This document shows positions 1-8,506 of a DNA stretch of 64,000 nt, in pieces. Within the stretch, counting starts at the first letter, position 1; every line of letters starts with the position of its first letter. The DNA is from Streptomyces sp. NBC_00306 (lineage in GTDB: Bacteria; Actinomycetota; Actinomycetes; Streptomycetales; Streptomycetaceae): the NCBI RefSeq assembly GCF_036169555.1, contig NZ_CP108032.1:6820001-6884000 (forward strand). Direction: 5' to 3'. Both the position numbers and the translations under genes were made by a program. The notes beneath the pieces are model-generated. The model worked only from the letters and a program-made list of their open reading frames with translations, had not been told where the DNA came from and made no database searches.

Positions 1-44
1 CGCCCGTGCAAAACACGTCACATCACGGACCACTTCCGCCCTGT

Positions 45-68
45 TCCGAATCAACACGTATATTCGGA
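45..68. promoter_or_regulatory. Inverted repeat upstream of the deacetylase gene
   Basis: Perfect 7-bp arms tccgaat (45-51) and attcgga (62-68) are separated by 10 nt, in an AT-richer stretch ending about 47 nt before the start codon at 116. It could be an operator or part of a promoter. There is no second copy nearby, so the assignment is tentative. Confidence 0.3.
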
Positions 69-115
69 CAGGTGTAACCGGGGGCATGTGTTTGTTTTTC
101 TGGGGGCGGAATTCT

Positions 116-1390
116 ATGGCGCAGAGTGTGAGGGCCCAGGCGCGTGCCCGTGCCCGTAAACGGGCACGCATCCGGTTCGGAGCCGCGGGGGTGGCCGCCA
201 TCGTGGCCGGAGCGGTGGGAATCCTGGCGTTGACCGGCGGGGACGGGGACGGCGCCGCCAACGCGGCGTCACGCAGTGGCGTGGGGGAGAAGTCCGCCAA
301 GGACGACGAGGAGAAGTGGGACGGCACGACCAAGGTGCTGGGGGACGGCTCGACCTCCTACACCGGGCCGCAGCCCAAGCAGCTCGAGCCCAAGAAGCTC
401 AAGCCGGGGGAGAAGCCCCCGCAGTTCGTCGTGTTCTCCTGGGACGGCGCCCTGGAGGGCGACGACCGGACGTTCTCCCGCTTCCGCAAGGTGGCCAGGG
501 AGAGCGACGCCACCATGACGTTCTTCCTCACGGGCATCTATCTGCTGCCCAAGGACAAGGCCAGTCTCTACCGTCCGCCGCAGCACGGCGTCGGCGCGGC
601 CGCGATCTCGTACCCCACGGACGAGCACATCCGCACCACCCTGAAGGAGCTCGGCGGCGCCTGGAAGGACGGCAACGAGATCGGCTCCCACTTCAACGGC
701 CACTTCTGCGGTGAGAAGGGCGGCGGCGACTGGAGCGTCGAGGAGTGGAAGAGCGAGATCGAGCAGACCTACGGTTTCGTCAAGAAGTGGAAGACGAACA
801 CGGGCATGAAGGATCTGCCGCCGCTGCCCTTCGACGTGCAGAAGGAGACCGTGGGTGGTCGCGCTCCGTGCCTGGAGGGCCAGAAGAACCTGATCCCCGC
901 GATCAAGAAGTTCGGCTGGCGCTACGACGCGAGCTCGTCCGGTGACTTCCAGATCTGGCCGTCCAAGATCAACGGCATCTGGAACTTCCCGCTCCAGCTC
1001 CTGCCCTACCCGGACAAGGAACTCCAGGTCCTCGCCATGGACTTCAACTTCCTCTACAACCAGTCCGGCGGTACCACCGAAGGTGATCCGTCGCGCTACG
1101 CGGAGTGGGAGAAGGAGACCCGGGACGCCTACCTCAACGGGTTCGAGCGGGTCTACAACGGCAGCCGCGCCCCCATGTTCATCGGCAACCACTTCGAGAA
1201 CTGGAACGGCGGCATCTACATGGATGCCGTGGAGGACGTCATGCGGAAGGTCTGCCCCCGCTCCGACGTGAAGTGTGTGTCGTTCCGGGAGCTCAGCGAC
1301 TGGCTCGACGTCCAGGACCCCCAGGTCCTCGCCAATCTGCGCGGCCTCGACCCGGCGCAGTCCCCGGACTGGAAGGCCTTGATCGACTGA
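116..1390 (+). CDS. Membrane-anchored NodB-like polysaccharide deacetylase family protein
   Basis: A 424-residue protein. The start at 116 is preferred over the ATG at 86 because gggggcgga lies 6 nt upstream of it. An Arg-rich N-terminus (residues 6-20) is followed by one hydrophobic segment (about 22-42), so it is anchored or exported by a signal-anchor. The rest resembles the NodB/carbohydrate-esterase-4 fold: FSWDGA near residue 110 (metal Asp position), TFFLTG about 30 residues later, and NEIGSHFNGHFCG near residue 185 (the HxxxH metal pair). The substrate is unknown; family members remove acetyl groups from peptidoglycan or other polysaccharides. It converges with the penicillin-binding protein gene, which also suggests a cell-wall role, but that is inference. 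Confidence 0.75.
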   Translation: MAQSVRAQARARARKRARIRFGAAGVAAIVAGAVGILALTGGDGDGAANAASRSGVGEKSAKDDEEKWDGTTKVLGDGSTSYTGPQPKQLEPKKLKPGEKPPQFVVFSWDGALEGDDRTFSRFRKVARESDATMTFFLTGIYLLPKDKASLYRPPQHGVGAAAISYPTDEHIRTTLKELGGAWKDGNEIGSHFNGHFCGEKGGGDWSVEEWKSEIEQTYGFVKKWKTNTGMKDLPPLPFDVQKETVGGRAPCLEGQKNLIPAIKKFGWRYDASSSGDFQIWPSKINGIWNFPLQLLPYPDKELQVLAMDFNFLYNQSGGTTEGDPSRYAEWEKETRDAYLNGFERVYNGSRAPMFIGNHFENWNGGIYMDAVEDVMRKVCPRSDVKCVSFRELSDWLDVQDPQVLANLRGLDPAQSPDWKALID

Positions 1391-1437
1391 GGCGGGTCAG
1401 GGGGCGCGGCAGACCTGTCGACGCGCCCCGGGGCCGC

Positions 1438-1466
1438 GCACGCCCCGGCCGTGCCGGGGCGCGTGC
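1438..1466. terminator. Bulged GC hairpin between convergent genes
   Basis: gcacgccccggc pairs with gccggggcgcgtgc with a 2-nt bulge and a short cgt loop. It lies in the 81-bp gap between the convergent deacetylase and PBP genes, so it could serve both. There is no T-run, as is common in Streptomyces. Confidence 0.45.
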
Positions 1467-1471
1467 GCCGG

Positions 1472-3595
1472 TCACCGCGCCGACGCCATGTGGTCCTTCC
1501 AGATCTTCGTCGCCATCGAGACCGGTGAGCCGGCGTCCGGCCCGCCCAGCCCCTTGAGCGGCAGCAGCTCCAGCTTCCTCAGGTCCGTCCGGTAGAGCAC
1601 CACCGCCGTGGACTCCTGCGGTGTGTACCCGACGAACCAGGCCGCCGTGTCGTCCTGTGTCGTCCCGGTCTTGCCGGCCGCGTCCTCGCCGACCGACTTG
1701 GCCGCCCGTCCGCTGCCCTCCTGCACCGAGTCCCGGAGGGCGTCGGTGACCTTGGCGGCCACATCGGGGCTCATCGCCCGGTCCGCGTCCGGCCGCGGCA
1801 GCCGCAGCAGCTTCCCGTTACGGGTCACCTTCAGCACCGAGTAGGGCTCGGTGTGCATGCCCTCCGCGGCGAAGGTCCCGTACGCGGTCGCCATACGGAT
1901 GGCACTGGGCTTGGAGTTGCCGAGCGAGAACTCCGGTATGGAGCGCCCGAAGCTGGACGTCAGCAGCCCGGAGTCGGCCGCGGTCTTGCGGACCTTGTCC
2001 AGGCCGACGTCCATGCCGAGCTGGAGGAACGGGGTGTTGACCGAGTTGGCCATGGCTGTGCGCAGGCTGATCGCCTGGCCCCACGACCGGTTATCGTCGT
2101 TGCGGCCCTTGACGATCTTGCCGCTGCGGTCCCAGTACGGGCCCTCCGGCGTACGGACCGCGACGTTGTCGTTGCCGTTGTAGAGGGTGTCCGGGGACAC
2201 CGGAACGCGCGGCGCCTCCCGTTCCTTCTGGACGCCTTCGGCGAGCCCCGCCGCGTACACGAACGGGGTGAAGGCCGAACCGGCGGGCACGGTCACCGCG
2301 TTCGCCTCGTTGAAGCCCTGCTTGAGGTAGTCGGGCCCGCCGTACACGGCGAGAATGCGGCCGTTCGGGGCGACGGACGCGGCGCCGGTCTTCACGTAGG
2401 TGTCGGTGGGACGCTTCTTCGGGTCGAGCTTCGCCCGCACCTTCTCCACCGACGAGGTCAGCGAGGCGACCCGCTGTTTGTCGAACGTCGTGTAGATCTG
2501 GTAGCCGCCGAGGTCGAACTGGGCGTCGGAGATCTCCACGTGCTTGGACGTGTAGTCCTTCGCCAGCTCCACGAGATAGCCCTGCTGACCGCTCAGATTG
2601 CCGGGCGGGGCCGCCTTCTTCGGCTCGGGGAACTTCGTGTACCGGGCCCGCTCCTCGCGCGAGAGCTTGCCGACCGCCACCATGCGGTCGAGCGTCCAGC
2701 TCCACCGCTGCTCCGCGCGTTCGCGGTTCTTGGCGCTGATGGTCGGGTCGTAGAGCGCGGCGCCCTTCAGCAGTGAGGCCAGAAAGGCGCCCTCGCTGGC
2801 GTTGAGCTGCGAGGCCTCTTTGCCGTAGTACGCCTGCGACGCCCGCTGGATGCCATAGGTCCCGCGGCCGAACCAGCTCGTGTTGAGGTAGCCCTCCAGG
2901 ATCTCCTTCTTGCTCAGGCGGTTGTCCAGCTTCACGGCGAGCAGGACTTCGGTGAACTTCCGGGAGTAGGTCTGGTCCTGGTTCAGATAGGCGTTCTTGA
3001 TGTACTGCTGGGTGATGGTCGAGCCGCCCTCGGTGTCGCCGCCGCCGACCATGTGACCGAGTGCTCTGACGATGCCCGACACGGAGATGCCGGGGTCGGA
3101 GTAGAAGTTGGCGTTCTCGGCGGAGAGAACCGCCCACTGGACGTCCTCCGGCACCTGGTCGAGCGACGTCTCCTGCCGGCTGACCCAGCCGGACCGCGCC
3201 ATCTGCGTCCCGTCGGACCAGTAGTAGATGTTGTCCTGCTGAGTGGCGAACTCGTTGAGGTTCTTGGGGATGTCGGTCTTGACGTAGGCGAACATCACCA
3301 GCAGCGTCACACCGGCTGTGGAGACCAGGAACAGACTCAGGGACTGGCGCCACGACGGCACCCAGCGCCGCCAGCCCTGGCGGGTCGAGCGCGGGTAGTC
3401 CACGCTGTGCCACATGTCCGCCAGCCGGGTGCGCAGTCCGAGCGCCCGTACGATCCGCTTGACGTTCGGCTGCTGCATCGCCTCCCGGAGGCGCGCGACC
3501 CTGAGGCGCGTGACGAGGCCGCTCAGTGTGGTGCGGCCGGAGGCCGGTGCGGAGTCGTCGCCGTCCGTCTCGGGTCCTCGTCCGTGTCTACCCAT
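1472..3595 (-). CDS. Class A penicillin-binding protein with altered SxxK motif
   Basis: A 707-residue bifunctional peptidoglycan glycosyltransferase/transpeptidase. The start at 3595 (MGRHGRGPETDG) is chosen over the longer ORF start because the 22 extra residues look non-coding. Cytoplasmic N-terminus, one transmembrane segment (about residues 88-108), GT51 domain (about 125-300) with SAENANF, GGSTITQQ and KKEILEGYLN, so both catalytic Glu residues are kept. The transpeptidase domain (about 370-690) has SVN and KTGTT. The active-site motif, usually SxxK within GST(F/Y)KPF, reads GSAFTPF: the nucleophile Ser codon is 2276-2278, but the general-base Lys is Thr (2267-2269). The glycosyltransferase should work; the transpeptidase may be inactive or altered. 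Confidence 0.9.
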   Translation of the reverse strand: MGRHGRGPETDGDDSAPASGRTTLSGLVTRLRVARLREAMQQPNVKRIVRALGLRTRLADMWHSVDYPRSTRQGWRRWVPSWRQSLSLFLVSTAGVTLLVMFAYVKTDIPKNLNEFATQQDNIYYWSDGTQMARSGWVSRQETSLDQVPEDVQWAVLSAENANFYSDPGISVSGIVRALGHMVGGGDTEGGSTITQQYIKNAYLNQDQTYSRKFTEVLLAVKLDNRLSKKEILEGYLNTSWFGRGTYGIQRASQAYYGKEASQLNASEGAFLASLLKGAALYDPTISAKNRERAEQRWSWTLDRMVAVGKLSREERARYTKFPEPKKAAPPGNLSGQQGYLVELAKDYTSKHVEISDAQFDLGGYQIYTTFDKQRVASLTSSVEKVRAKLDPKKRPTDTYVKTGAASVAPNGRILAVYGGPDYLKQGFNEANAVTVPAGSAFTPFVYAAGLAEGVQKEREAPRVPVSPDTLYNGNDNVAVRTPEGPYWDRSGKIVKGRNDDNRSWGQAISLRTAMANSVNTPFLQLGMDVGLDKVRKTAADSGLLTSSFGRSIPEFSLGNSKPSAIRMATAYGTFAAEGMHTEPYSVLKVTRNGKLLRLPRPDADRAMSPDVAAKVTDALRDSVQEGSGRAAKSVGEDAAGKTGTTQDDTAAWFVGYTPQESTAVVLYRTDLRKLELLPLKGLGGPDAGSPVSMATKIWKDHMASAR

Positions 3596-3868
3596 GGTCC
3601 GGCACCGCCCCGTGCCCCCGGACAGTCCCGACGTCCTCGCCGTTGAACATCTAGCCCCCACGCTCCCACTGGCCCTGGCCGGACCACTCCCCAGGGATTC
3701 ACCCTACGAAGCGCCGGATGTCCGTCGGCACCCGGGGTCCCCGAAAAGCAGACCACTGCCGGTCGGACGCGTGCCGCACCGGCCAGACGAGTGTTTTAGG
3801 AGGCGCGGGAGCGCGCTCGGACGGGGGGTGGGTACGAGGGGACACATCGGACCGAACAGGGAGAGACC

Positions 3869-4075
3869 ATGAACGATCCACAGTCCGGCGCGAACCCCCC
3901 GCCCGATGACTCCGTCACGCCCGACTCGTTGCTGCACACCGGCTCCGAGGGTGAGGTCTCACCCGAGGATCTCGTTCTCGCCTCAGGTCGTGACCTCACC
4001 CCCGAGAACCTGGCCTGGGCGCAGCGCAAGCTGGCCGAGGAAGGCCCCGGTGCCATCGACAAACTGCTGCCCTGA
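3869..4075 (+). CDS. Small conserved hypothetical protein (68 aa)
   Basis: A 68-residue acidic protein (starts MNDPQSGANPPPDD) with a good ribosome site, cagggagag, 6 nt before the ATG. There is no signal peptide or transmembrane segment. The N-terminal half is Pro/Ser/Asp-rich and probably disordered; the C-terminal half (SPEDLVLASGRDLTPENLAWAQ) looks helical. The function is not recognisable. It stands alone between the divergently oriented PBP gene (273 bp upstream) and the convergent FMN reductase gene. Confidence 0.65.
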   Translation: MNDPQSGANPPPDDSVTPDSLLHTGSEGEVSPEDLVLASGRDLTPENLAWAQRKLAEEGPGAIDKLLP

Positions 4076-4141
4076 CCGCCGGGCGCGGACGTCTGCCGAG
4101 GTGCCGACGCCGGGGGCCCGGCCCCCGGGTCCCGCCCGGTC

Positions 4142-4702
4142 TCAGGCGGCCCGCAGCGGCGCCAGCGCCTGGCTCCAGGAGACGACCTGGTCGAGCGTCG
4201 TCGTGAGTGCGTCCCGCTGGAAGTCGCCCGGCTTGAACACGCTGAAGTTCTCGAAGTCGGTGAACAGCGACAACGCGACCTGCGCCCGCACATCGGCCAT
4301 CTGGAGCTCGCCTGCTATCAGGCGCAGGTGCTCCACCGCGCGGGTGCCGCCGGCCGAGCCGTAGCTGACGAATCCGACGGCCTTGTTGTTCCACTCGGCG
4401 TAGAGGAAGTCGATGGCGTTCTTCAGCGCGCCGGAGGTGGAGTGGTTGTACTCCGGCGTCACCATCACGAAGCCGTCGAACGAGGCGATCTTGCTCGCCC
4501 AGCTCAGCGTGTGCGGCTGCGAGTACTGGCCCAGTGACGGCGGGTACGCCTCGTCGAGGTGGGGGAGCTTGTAGTCGAGCAGGTCGACGAGCTCGAACTC
4601 CGCGTCGTCGCGCTGTGCGGCGATGTCGTGCACCCAGCGGGCGACGGCCTCTCCGTTACGCCCCGGGCGGGTGCTGCCGAGAATGATGCCGATCTTGGTC
4701 AT
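4142..4702 (-). CDS. NADPH-dependent FMN reductase family protein
   Basis: A 186-residue flavodoxin-fold reductase. The start MTKIGIILGS at 4702 is supported by gaggga upstream; the longer ORF reads through the shared promoter region. The N-terminal GSTRPGRNGEAVARWV is the FMN phosphate-binding loop of the NADPH-dependent FMN/azo/quinone reductase family, and TPEYNHSTSGALKNAIDFL (about 75-95) is the second flavin-contact motif. It probably reduces FMN or quinones with NAD(P)H in the cytoplasm. It is divergent from the MarR gene and separated by a 116-bp region with a palindromic MarR-like operator, so it is the likely MarR target; the LLM oxidoreductase downstream of marR may use the reduced flavin. 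Confidence 0.88.
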   Translation of the reverse strand: MTKIGIILGSTRPGRNGEAVARWVHDIAAQRDDAEFELVDLLDYKLPHLDEAYPPSLGQYSQPHTLSWASKIASFDGFVMVTPEYNHSTSGALKNAIDFLYAEWNNKAVGFVSYGSAGGTRAVEHLRLIAGELQMADVRAQVALSLFTDFENFSVFKPGDFQRDALTTTLDQVVSWSQALAPLRAA

Positions 4703-4760
4703 GGGTGTCCCTCGATAAATCTGTCGTGATCCGGACTCTGTGGTGATCCGGCCTACAGGT

Positions 4761-4818
4761 CCTTGCCTCGTCAAGTATCCACCTAGAACTTGCTTCGTCA
4801 AGCAAGTACTATCGAGAT
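4761..4818. promoter_or_regulatory. MarR operator and leaderless-type promoter
   Basis: A perfect inverted repeat with 8-bp arms (acttgctt / aagcaagt, 4-nt centre cgtc) spans 4788-4807. A degenerate copy (ccttgcctcgtcaagt) lies at 4761-4776, about 27 bp away. The TAnnnT box TACTAT (4807-4812) abuts the strong operator and sits 6 nt before the marR ATG, so the marR transcript is probably leaderless and autorepressed. The second copy lies towards the FMN reductase gene. Confidence 0.6.
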
Positions 4819-5277
4819 ATGACCGACGCCGAGCAGCAGCCGCTGCGACCCCTGAGCACCGACGAGGAAGCGCTGCTGCGCGAGCTCGGTCGCGTGATGA
4901 TCGTTCTGCCGCGCGTGATCGACGCCGACATGATGCGCGAGCAGCGCATCCCGGTCTCCGAGTACACGACCCTGATGCACCTCTCCGAGGCGCCGCACCG
5001 GCTGATGCGGATGAACGAGCTCGCCGCCGCGTGCAATCTCTCCCTCAGCGGGATGACCCGCGTGGTGACCCGCCTCGAGACCCAGGGTCTGGTCGCGCGG
5101 ACCCGCTGCGACGAGGACGCCCGCGGCTGGAACGCCGTACTCACCGACGAAGGCCTCGCCCGGCTGGAACAGGCCTGGCCCGCCCATCTCGCGAGCGCCC
5201 GCCGTCATGTCTTCGACCACCTCGAAGGCGCCGATCTGGCCCGGCTCACCCAGGCACTGCGGCGCATCGCGACCTGA
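4819..5277 (+). CDS. MarR family transcriptional regulator
   Basis: A 152-residue winged-helix regulator. Residues 25-125 show the MarR layout: a dimerisation helix, then LMRMNELAAACNLSLSGMTRVVTRLETQGLVART (helix-turn-helix and wing start) and DEDARGWNAVLTDEGLARL (the wing DxRxxxxxLTxxG pattern). MarR proteins bind palindromes and release on small phenolic or oxidant ligands. The start has no clear Shine-Dalgarno but has TACTAT 6 nt upstream, consistent with leaderless translation. It is divergent from the FMN reductase and 62 bp upstream of the LLM oxidoreductase, both likely targets. Confidence 0.9.
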   Translation: MTDAEQQPLRPLSTDEEALLRELGRVMIVLPRVIDADMMREQRIPVSEYTTLMHLSEAPHRLMRMNELAAACNLSLSGMTRVVTRLETQGLVARTRCDEDARGWNAVLTDEGLARLEQAWPAHLASARRHVFDHLEGADLARLTQALRRIAT

Positions 5278-5339
5278 CCCACCCGTGACGCGCGACGCGA
5301 CCGCGAGAACCACGCGTCACACCATGCAGGGAGTACGAC

Positions 5340-6404
5340 ATGACCAGCCCTTCGACCGGCCGGACCGATGGGGGAGACCTCACGCTCGGCCTGGACACGT
5401 TCGGCGATGTGACCGATGACCGCGACGGCCGTCCGATGTCACACGCGCGGACCATCCGCCATCTCGTGGAGGAAGGCGTCCTCGCCGACCAGGTCGGCCT
5501 CGACCACTTCGGCATCGGCGAGCACCACACCGACACGATGCCCCTGTCGGCCGCCGACGTCGTCCTCGCCGCCATCGCGTCGCGGACCTCACGGATACGC
5601 CTCGGCTCGGCGGTGACGGTCATCAGCTCCGACGACCCCGTCCGCGTCTTCCAGCGGTACGCCACCCTCGACGCCGTGTCGAACGGCCGGGCCGAGCTCA
5701 TCCTCGGCAGGGGATCGAGCACCGAGTCGTTCCCCCTCTTCGGCTACGAGCTCAGCGACTACGAGGAACTCTTCGAGGAGAAGGTGGGCCTGTTCGCCGA
5801 GCTCCTGAAGGAGAAGCCGGTCACCTGGTCGGGCAACACCCGCGCGTCCCTCGACGGTCTCCCGGTCTACCCGCACAGCGAGTCGGGGGCGATCCCGACC
5901 TGGATCGGTGTCGGCGGCAGCCCTCAGTCGGTGGTCCGCACCGCCCGCTACGGCTTCTCCCTCATGCTCGCGATCATCGGCGGCGAGACGGCCCGCTTCG
6001 CACCCTTCTCACAGCTGTTCCGGCAGGCGCTGGAACAGTTCGGTCAGCCACAGCGGCCGGTCGGTATCCATGCGCCCGGGCACGTCGCGGCCACCGACGA
6101 GCAGGCGATCGAGGAGTTCCTGCCCGCCCTGGAGGCCGCGATGCGCAGGGTGTCCCGCGAGCGCGGCTTCCGCACCCCCACCCGCGAGACTCTTCTGCGC
6201 GACGTTGGCCCCGGGGGCGCACTGCACGTCGGCTCGCCCGAGACCGTGGCCCGCAAGATCGTGAGGACGCTCACCGACCTGGACGCGACCCGTTTCGACC
6301 TGAAGTACGGCATGCACGGCATGGCGCACGACGCGGTGATGACCAATATCGAGCTGTTCGGGACCAAGGTGGCGCCCCTGGTACGGGAGATGATGGCCGA
6401 CTGA
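5340..6404 (+). CDS. LLM-class (luciferase-like) flavin-dependent oxidoreductase
   Basis: A 354-residue TIM-barrel flavoenzyme of the bacterial luciferase-like monooxygenase family. Visible motifs: DTFGDV near the N-terminus, ADQVGLDHFGIGEHHTD (about 52-66), RIRLGSAVTVISSDDPVRVFQRYATLDAVSNGRAELILGRGSS as the barrel core with the flavin-contacting segment, and TWIGVGGSPQSVVRTARYG near 190. Such enzymes use reduced FMN or F420; the substrate cannot be told. A good ribosome site (cagggag) precedes the ATG. It follows marR in the same direction and may receive FMNH2 from the reductase encoded divergently. Confidence 0.9.
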   Translation: MTSPSTGRTDGGDLTLGLDTFGDVTDDRDGRPMSHARTIRHLVEEGVLADQVGLDHFGIGEHHTDTMPLSAADVVLAAIASRTSRIRLGSAVTVISSDDPVRVFQRYATLDAVSNGRAELILGRGSSTESFPLFGYELSDYEELFEEKVGLFAELLKEKPVTWSGNTRASLDGLPVYPHSESGAIPTWIGVGGSPQSVVRTARYGFSLMLAIIGGETARFAPFSQLFRQALEQFGQPQRPVGIHAPGHVAATDEQAIEEFLPALEAAMRRVSRERGFRTPTRETLLRDVGPGGALHVGSPETVARKIVRTLTDLDATRFDLKYGMHGMAHDAVMTNIELFGTKVAPLVREMMAD

Positions 6405-6431
6405 CGCCTGCGGCCCCGCTCGGGCTCCGCC

Positions 6432-7649
6432 TCACCACGTCACGGCAAGCCGGTCCAGTCCTCGCAGCAGGCTGGGCCGCCACGCCGGCGGGGCGGACGG
6501 GTCGGCGAGAGCGAGGTCCGGGAGGCCTTCGAGCAGGGTGCGCAGGGCGATCGCGGATTCCATGCGGGCCAGCGGAGCGCCGAGGCAGTGATGGATGCCG
6601 TGGCCGAACGACAGATGCGTACGCGTGGTGGCCGGGTCACGGTGGATGTCGAAGCGGTCCGGATCGGCGAACACCGCCGGGTCGCGATTGGCGGCGGCCA
6701 GGCTGAGCACGACGGGTTCGCCCTGGGGGACCGTGGTGCCCGCGATCGTCACGTCCGTGACCGGATAGCGGTAGGCCGCGGCGAGGGCAGGCGGCTCGTA
6801 GCGCATGGCCTCTTCCACGGTGCCTTCGAGGAGGGTCCAGTCCGCGCGCAGGGCGGCGAGCTGCGCCGGGTTGCGGAGCAGCAGGTTCACGGCGCTCGAG
6901 ATCAGGTTGGCCGTGGTCTCATGGCCGGCCACCAGGAGCAGGAAGGCCATCCCGAGCAACTCCGGTGCCGTCAGGGGCTCTTCTTCCGCGCTGTCCGCGT
7001 GGGCGAGAGCGTGCAGCAGGTCGCCCCGAGCCGAGCCGGCCGTCTCGGTCTCCGTGGGGGACGGGAGGGCGCGCTTGGCCGCGATGAGGTCGGTGAGGTA
7101 CGCCGTCATCGCCAGGCCGGCGGCCGACGCGGCCTCGTGGCTGGTGGCCGCGACGATCTCGGCGGACCAGGCACGGAAGGGGGCCCGGTCCTCGCCCGGT
7201 ACGCCGAGCAGTTCGCAGATCACGGTCACCGGCAGCGGAAAGGCGTAGGCATCGACGAGATCGGCCTCTCCCGCCGGTGCCAGCGCGCCGACCAGGCCGT
7301 CGGCCATCTCCTGGACGCGCCCGCGCATCGCCTGGACGCGGTGCCGGGTGAACTCGCGTGCCACCAGCCGGCGTAGCCGGGTGTGGTCCGGCGGGTCGAC
7401 CTGGAGCAGGTTCCGTCCGATCGCGTACCCGCCGTCGTGGGTCCAGGACGCCGAGTGCCGTACGTCGTTGCGCAGCCGCTCGTCGGCCAGCGCGGCCCGT
7501 ACCGCTCGGGCGTCGGTCACCAGCCAGGCGGCCTCCTTCGACGGCAGCAGCACATGGTGGATGCCTCCCTGTGCGCGCAGTTCCGCGTAGCGGCTGTGCG
7601 GATCGGCGGTGAAGCGGTCCTGGTCGGGGACCAGTTCGACGAGTGTCAC
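6432..7649 (-). CDS. Cytochrome P450
   Basis: A 405-residue class I-type bacterial P450. The GTG start at 7649 (VTLVELVPDQ) has ccggaggg upstream and gives the usual family length; the longer ORF crosses the operators. Motifs: I-helix AGHETTANL, K-helix EEAMRYEPP, and the heme loop FGHGIHHCLGAPLAR with the proximal Cys at about residue 355. It hydroxylates an unknown small molecule with electrons from ferredoxin/ferredoxin reductase, neither of which is encoded nearby. It is divergent from a TetR gene, with two near-identical operators between them, so TetR control is likely. Confidence 0.95.
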   Translation of the reverse strand: MTLVELVPDQDRFTADPHSRYAELRAQGGIHHVLLPSKEAAWLVTDARAVRAALADERLRNDVRHSASWTHDGGYAIGRNLLQVDPPDHTRLRRLVAREFTRHRVQAMRGRVQEMADGLVGALAPAGEADLVDAYAFPLPVTVICELLGVPGEDRAPFRAWSAEIVAATSHEAASAAGLAMTAYLTDLIAAKRALPSPTETETAGSARGDLLHALAHADSAEEEPLTAPELLGMAFLLLVAGHETTANLISSAVNLLLRNPAQLAALRADWTLLEGTVEEAMRYEPPALAAAYRYPVTDVTIAGTTVPQGEPVVLSLAAANRDPAVFADPDRFDIHRDPATTRTHLSFGHGIHHCLGAPLARMESAIALRTLLEGLPDLALADPSAPPAWRPSLLRGLDRLAVTW

Positions 7650-7707
7650 GGTGCCTGCCCTCCGGTGGCGTGGACGTGCGGCGGATGACGGCGGCAGCAG
7701 CCCCAGC

Positions 7708-7772
7708 AAGTGGGGACTGCTCCCCGCTTCCGGTTTCCGACCGTAGCAGAAAGTGGGGAGTGCTCCACGGTT
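7708..7772. promoter_or_regulatory. Two TetR-type operators between P450 and TetR genes
   Basis: Two 22-bp imperfect palindromes share the core aagtgggga-n-tgctcc: site 1 at 7708-7729 (ggggactgctcccc core, perfect) and site 2 at 7751-7772 (right arm degenerate). The start-to-start distance is 43 bp, about four helical turns. Site 1 is nearest the P450 start; site 2 overlaps the expected -35 region of tetR. This is the classic layout of a divergent autoregulated TetR switch. Confidence 0.65.
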
Positions 7773-7776
7773 CGGG

Positions 7777-7788
7777 TAGCGTGAGGGT
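7777..7788 (+). promoter_or_regulatory. Leaderless-type -10 box for tetR
   Basis: TAGCGT at 7777-7782 lies 6 nt before the GTG start at 7789, placing transcription start at or next to the start codon. Confidence 0.4.
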
Positions 7789-8403
7789 GTGAGACAAGAC
7801 GCGGAGCGCAACCGGCTACGGATCCTGGAAGCAGCGCGGGAGGTCTACGCGGAGCAGGGCGTGGAGGCCCCCCTCGACGTGATCGCCCGCCGGGCGGCCG
7901 TCGGCAACGCCACGCTCTACCGGCGGTTCCCGGACCGCGCCGCCCTGATCGAGGCGGTGTTCCACGACCTGCTGGCAGCGACGCGCGAAGCGGGCGAGCG
8001 TGCCCGCGAGGCCGAGGATCCGTGGGCGGGTCTGGTCGACTACGTGACGCACATCTTCACGGGACTCGCCGCCGACCGGGGCGTCACCGACCTGATGACC
8101 ACGACGATCCCCGGAATCCCTTCGCTGGAGGGCCTGCACGCCCACAACGCCGAGACCTTCGGACTGCTCCTCGCCCGCTGCCGCGAGAACGGCACGGTCT
8201 GCGAGGACGTGACGGTCGAGGACCTGCTCTTCCTCCTCGCCGCCCTGGGCCGGGCGGTCCCGGCCGCCGAGGCGGCGTCGCCCGGTGCCTGGCGGCGTCC
8301 GCTGGCGATCCTCCTCAACGGGCTGCGGGCCACGGGCGCGTCCCTGCCCGGCCCCGTTCCGACCCCGGGCGGGCTGGAGCAGGCGCTGTCCCGACTGCAC
8401 TGA
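7789..8403 (+). CDS. TetR family transcriptional regulator
   Basis: A 204-residue repressor. The N-terminal DNA-binding domain (residues 5-55) reads ILEAAREVYAEQGVEAPLDV, then IARRAAVGNATLYRRFPDRAAL, the TetR helix-turn-helix signature. The C-terminal helical domain (about 70-200) would bind the ligand and dimerise. Starts with GTG; a TAnnnT box lies 6 nt upstream. Divergent from the P450 gene; the two palindromes between them are the likely binding sites, so the P450 substrate or a related compound may be the inducer (inference). LysE-type exporter follows in the same direction. Confidence 0.92.
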   Translation: MRQDAERNRLRILEAAREVYAEQGVEAPLDVIARRAAVGNATLYRRFPDRAALIEAVFHDLLAATREAGERAREAEDPWAGLVDYVTHIFTGLAADRGVTDLMTTTIPGIPSLEGLHAHNAETFGLLLARCRENGTVCEDVTVEDLLFLLAALGRAVPAAEAASPGAWRRPLAILLNGLRATGASLPGPVPTPGGLEQALSRLH

Positions 8404-8493
8404 TCGCGCCCGCCGGCGGACGATGTGCCGGTGTCCCGCGGGCAGTGAACCCGCAGGCAGAAAAAGGGCTGCGAGCGAGCGTGGCGCTCTGGC

Positions 8494-8506
8494 TACGATC
8501 GGCCGC
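8494..8506 (+). promoter_or_regulatory. Leaderless-type -10 box for the LysE gene
   Basis: TACGAT at 8494-8499 lies 7 nt before the ATG at 8507, and there is no purine-rich ribosome site between them. Confidence 0.4.
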
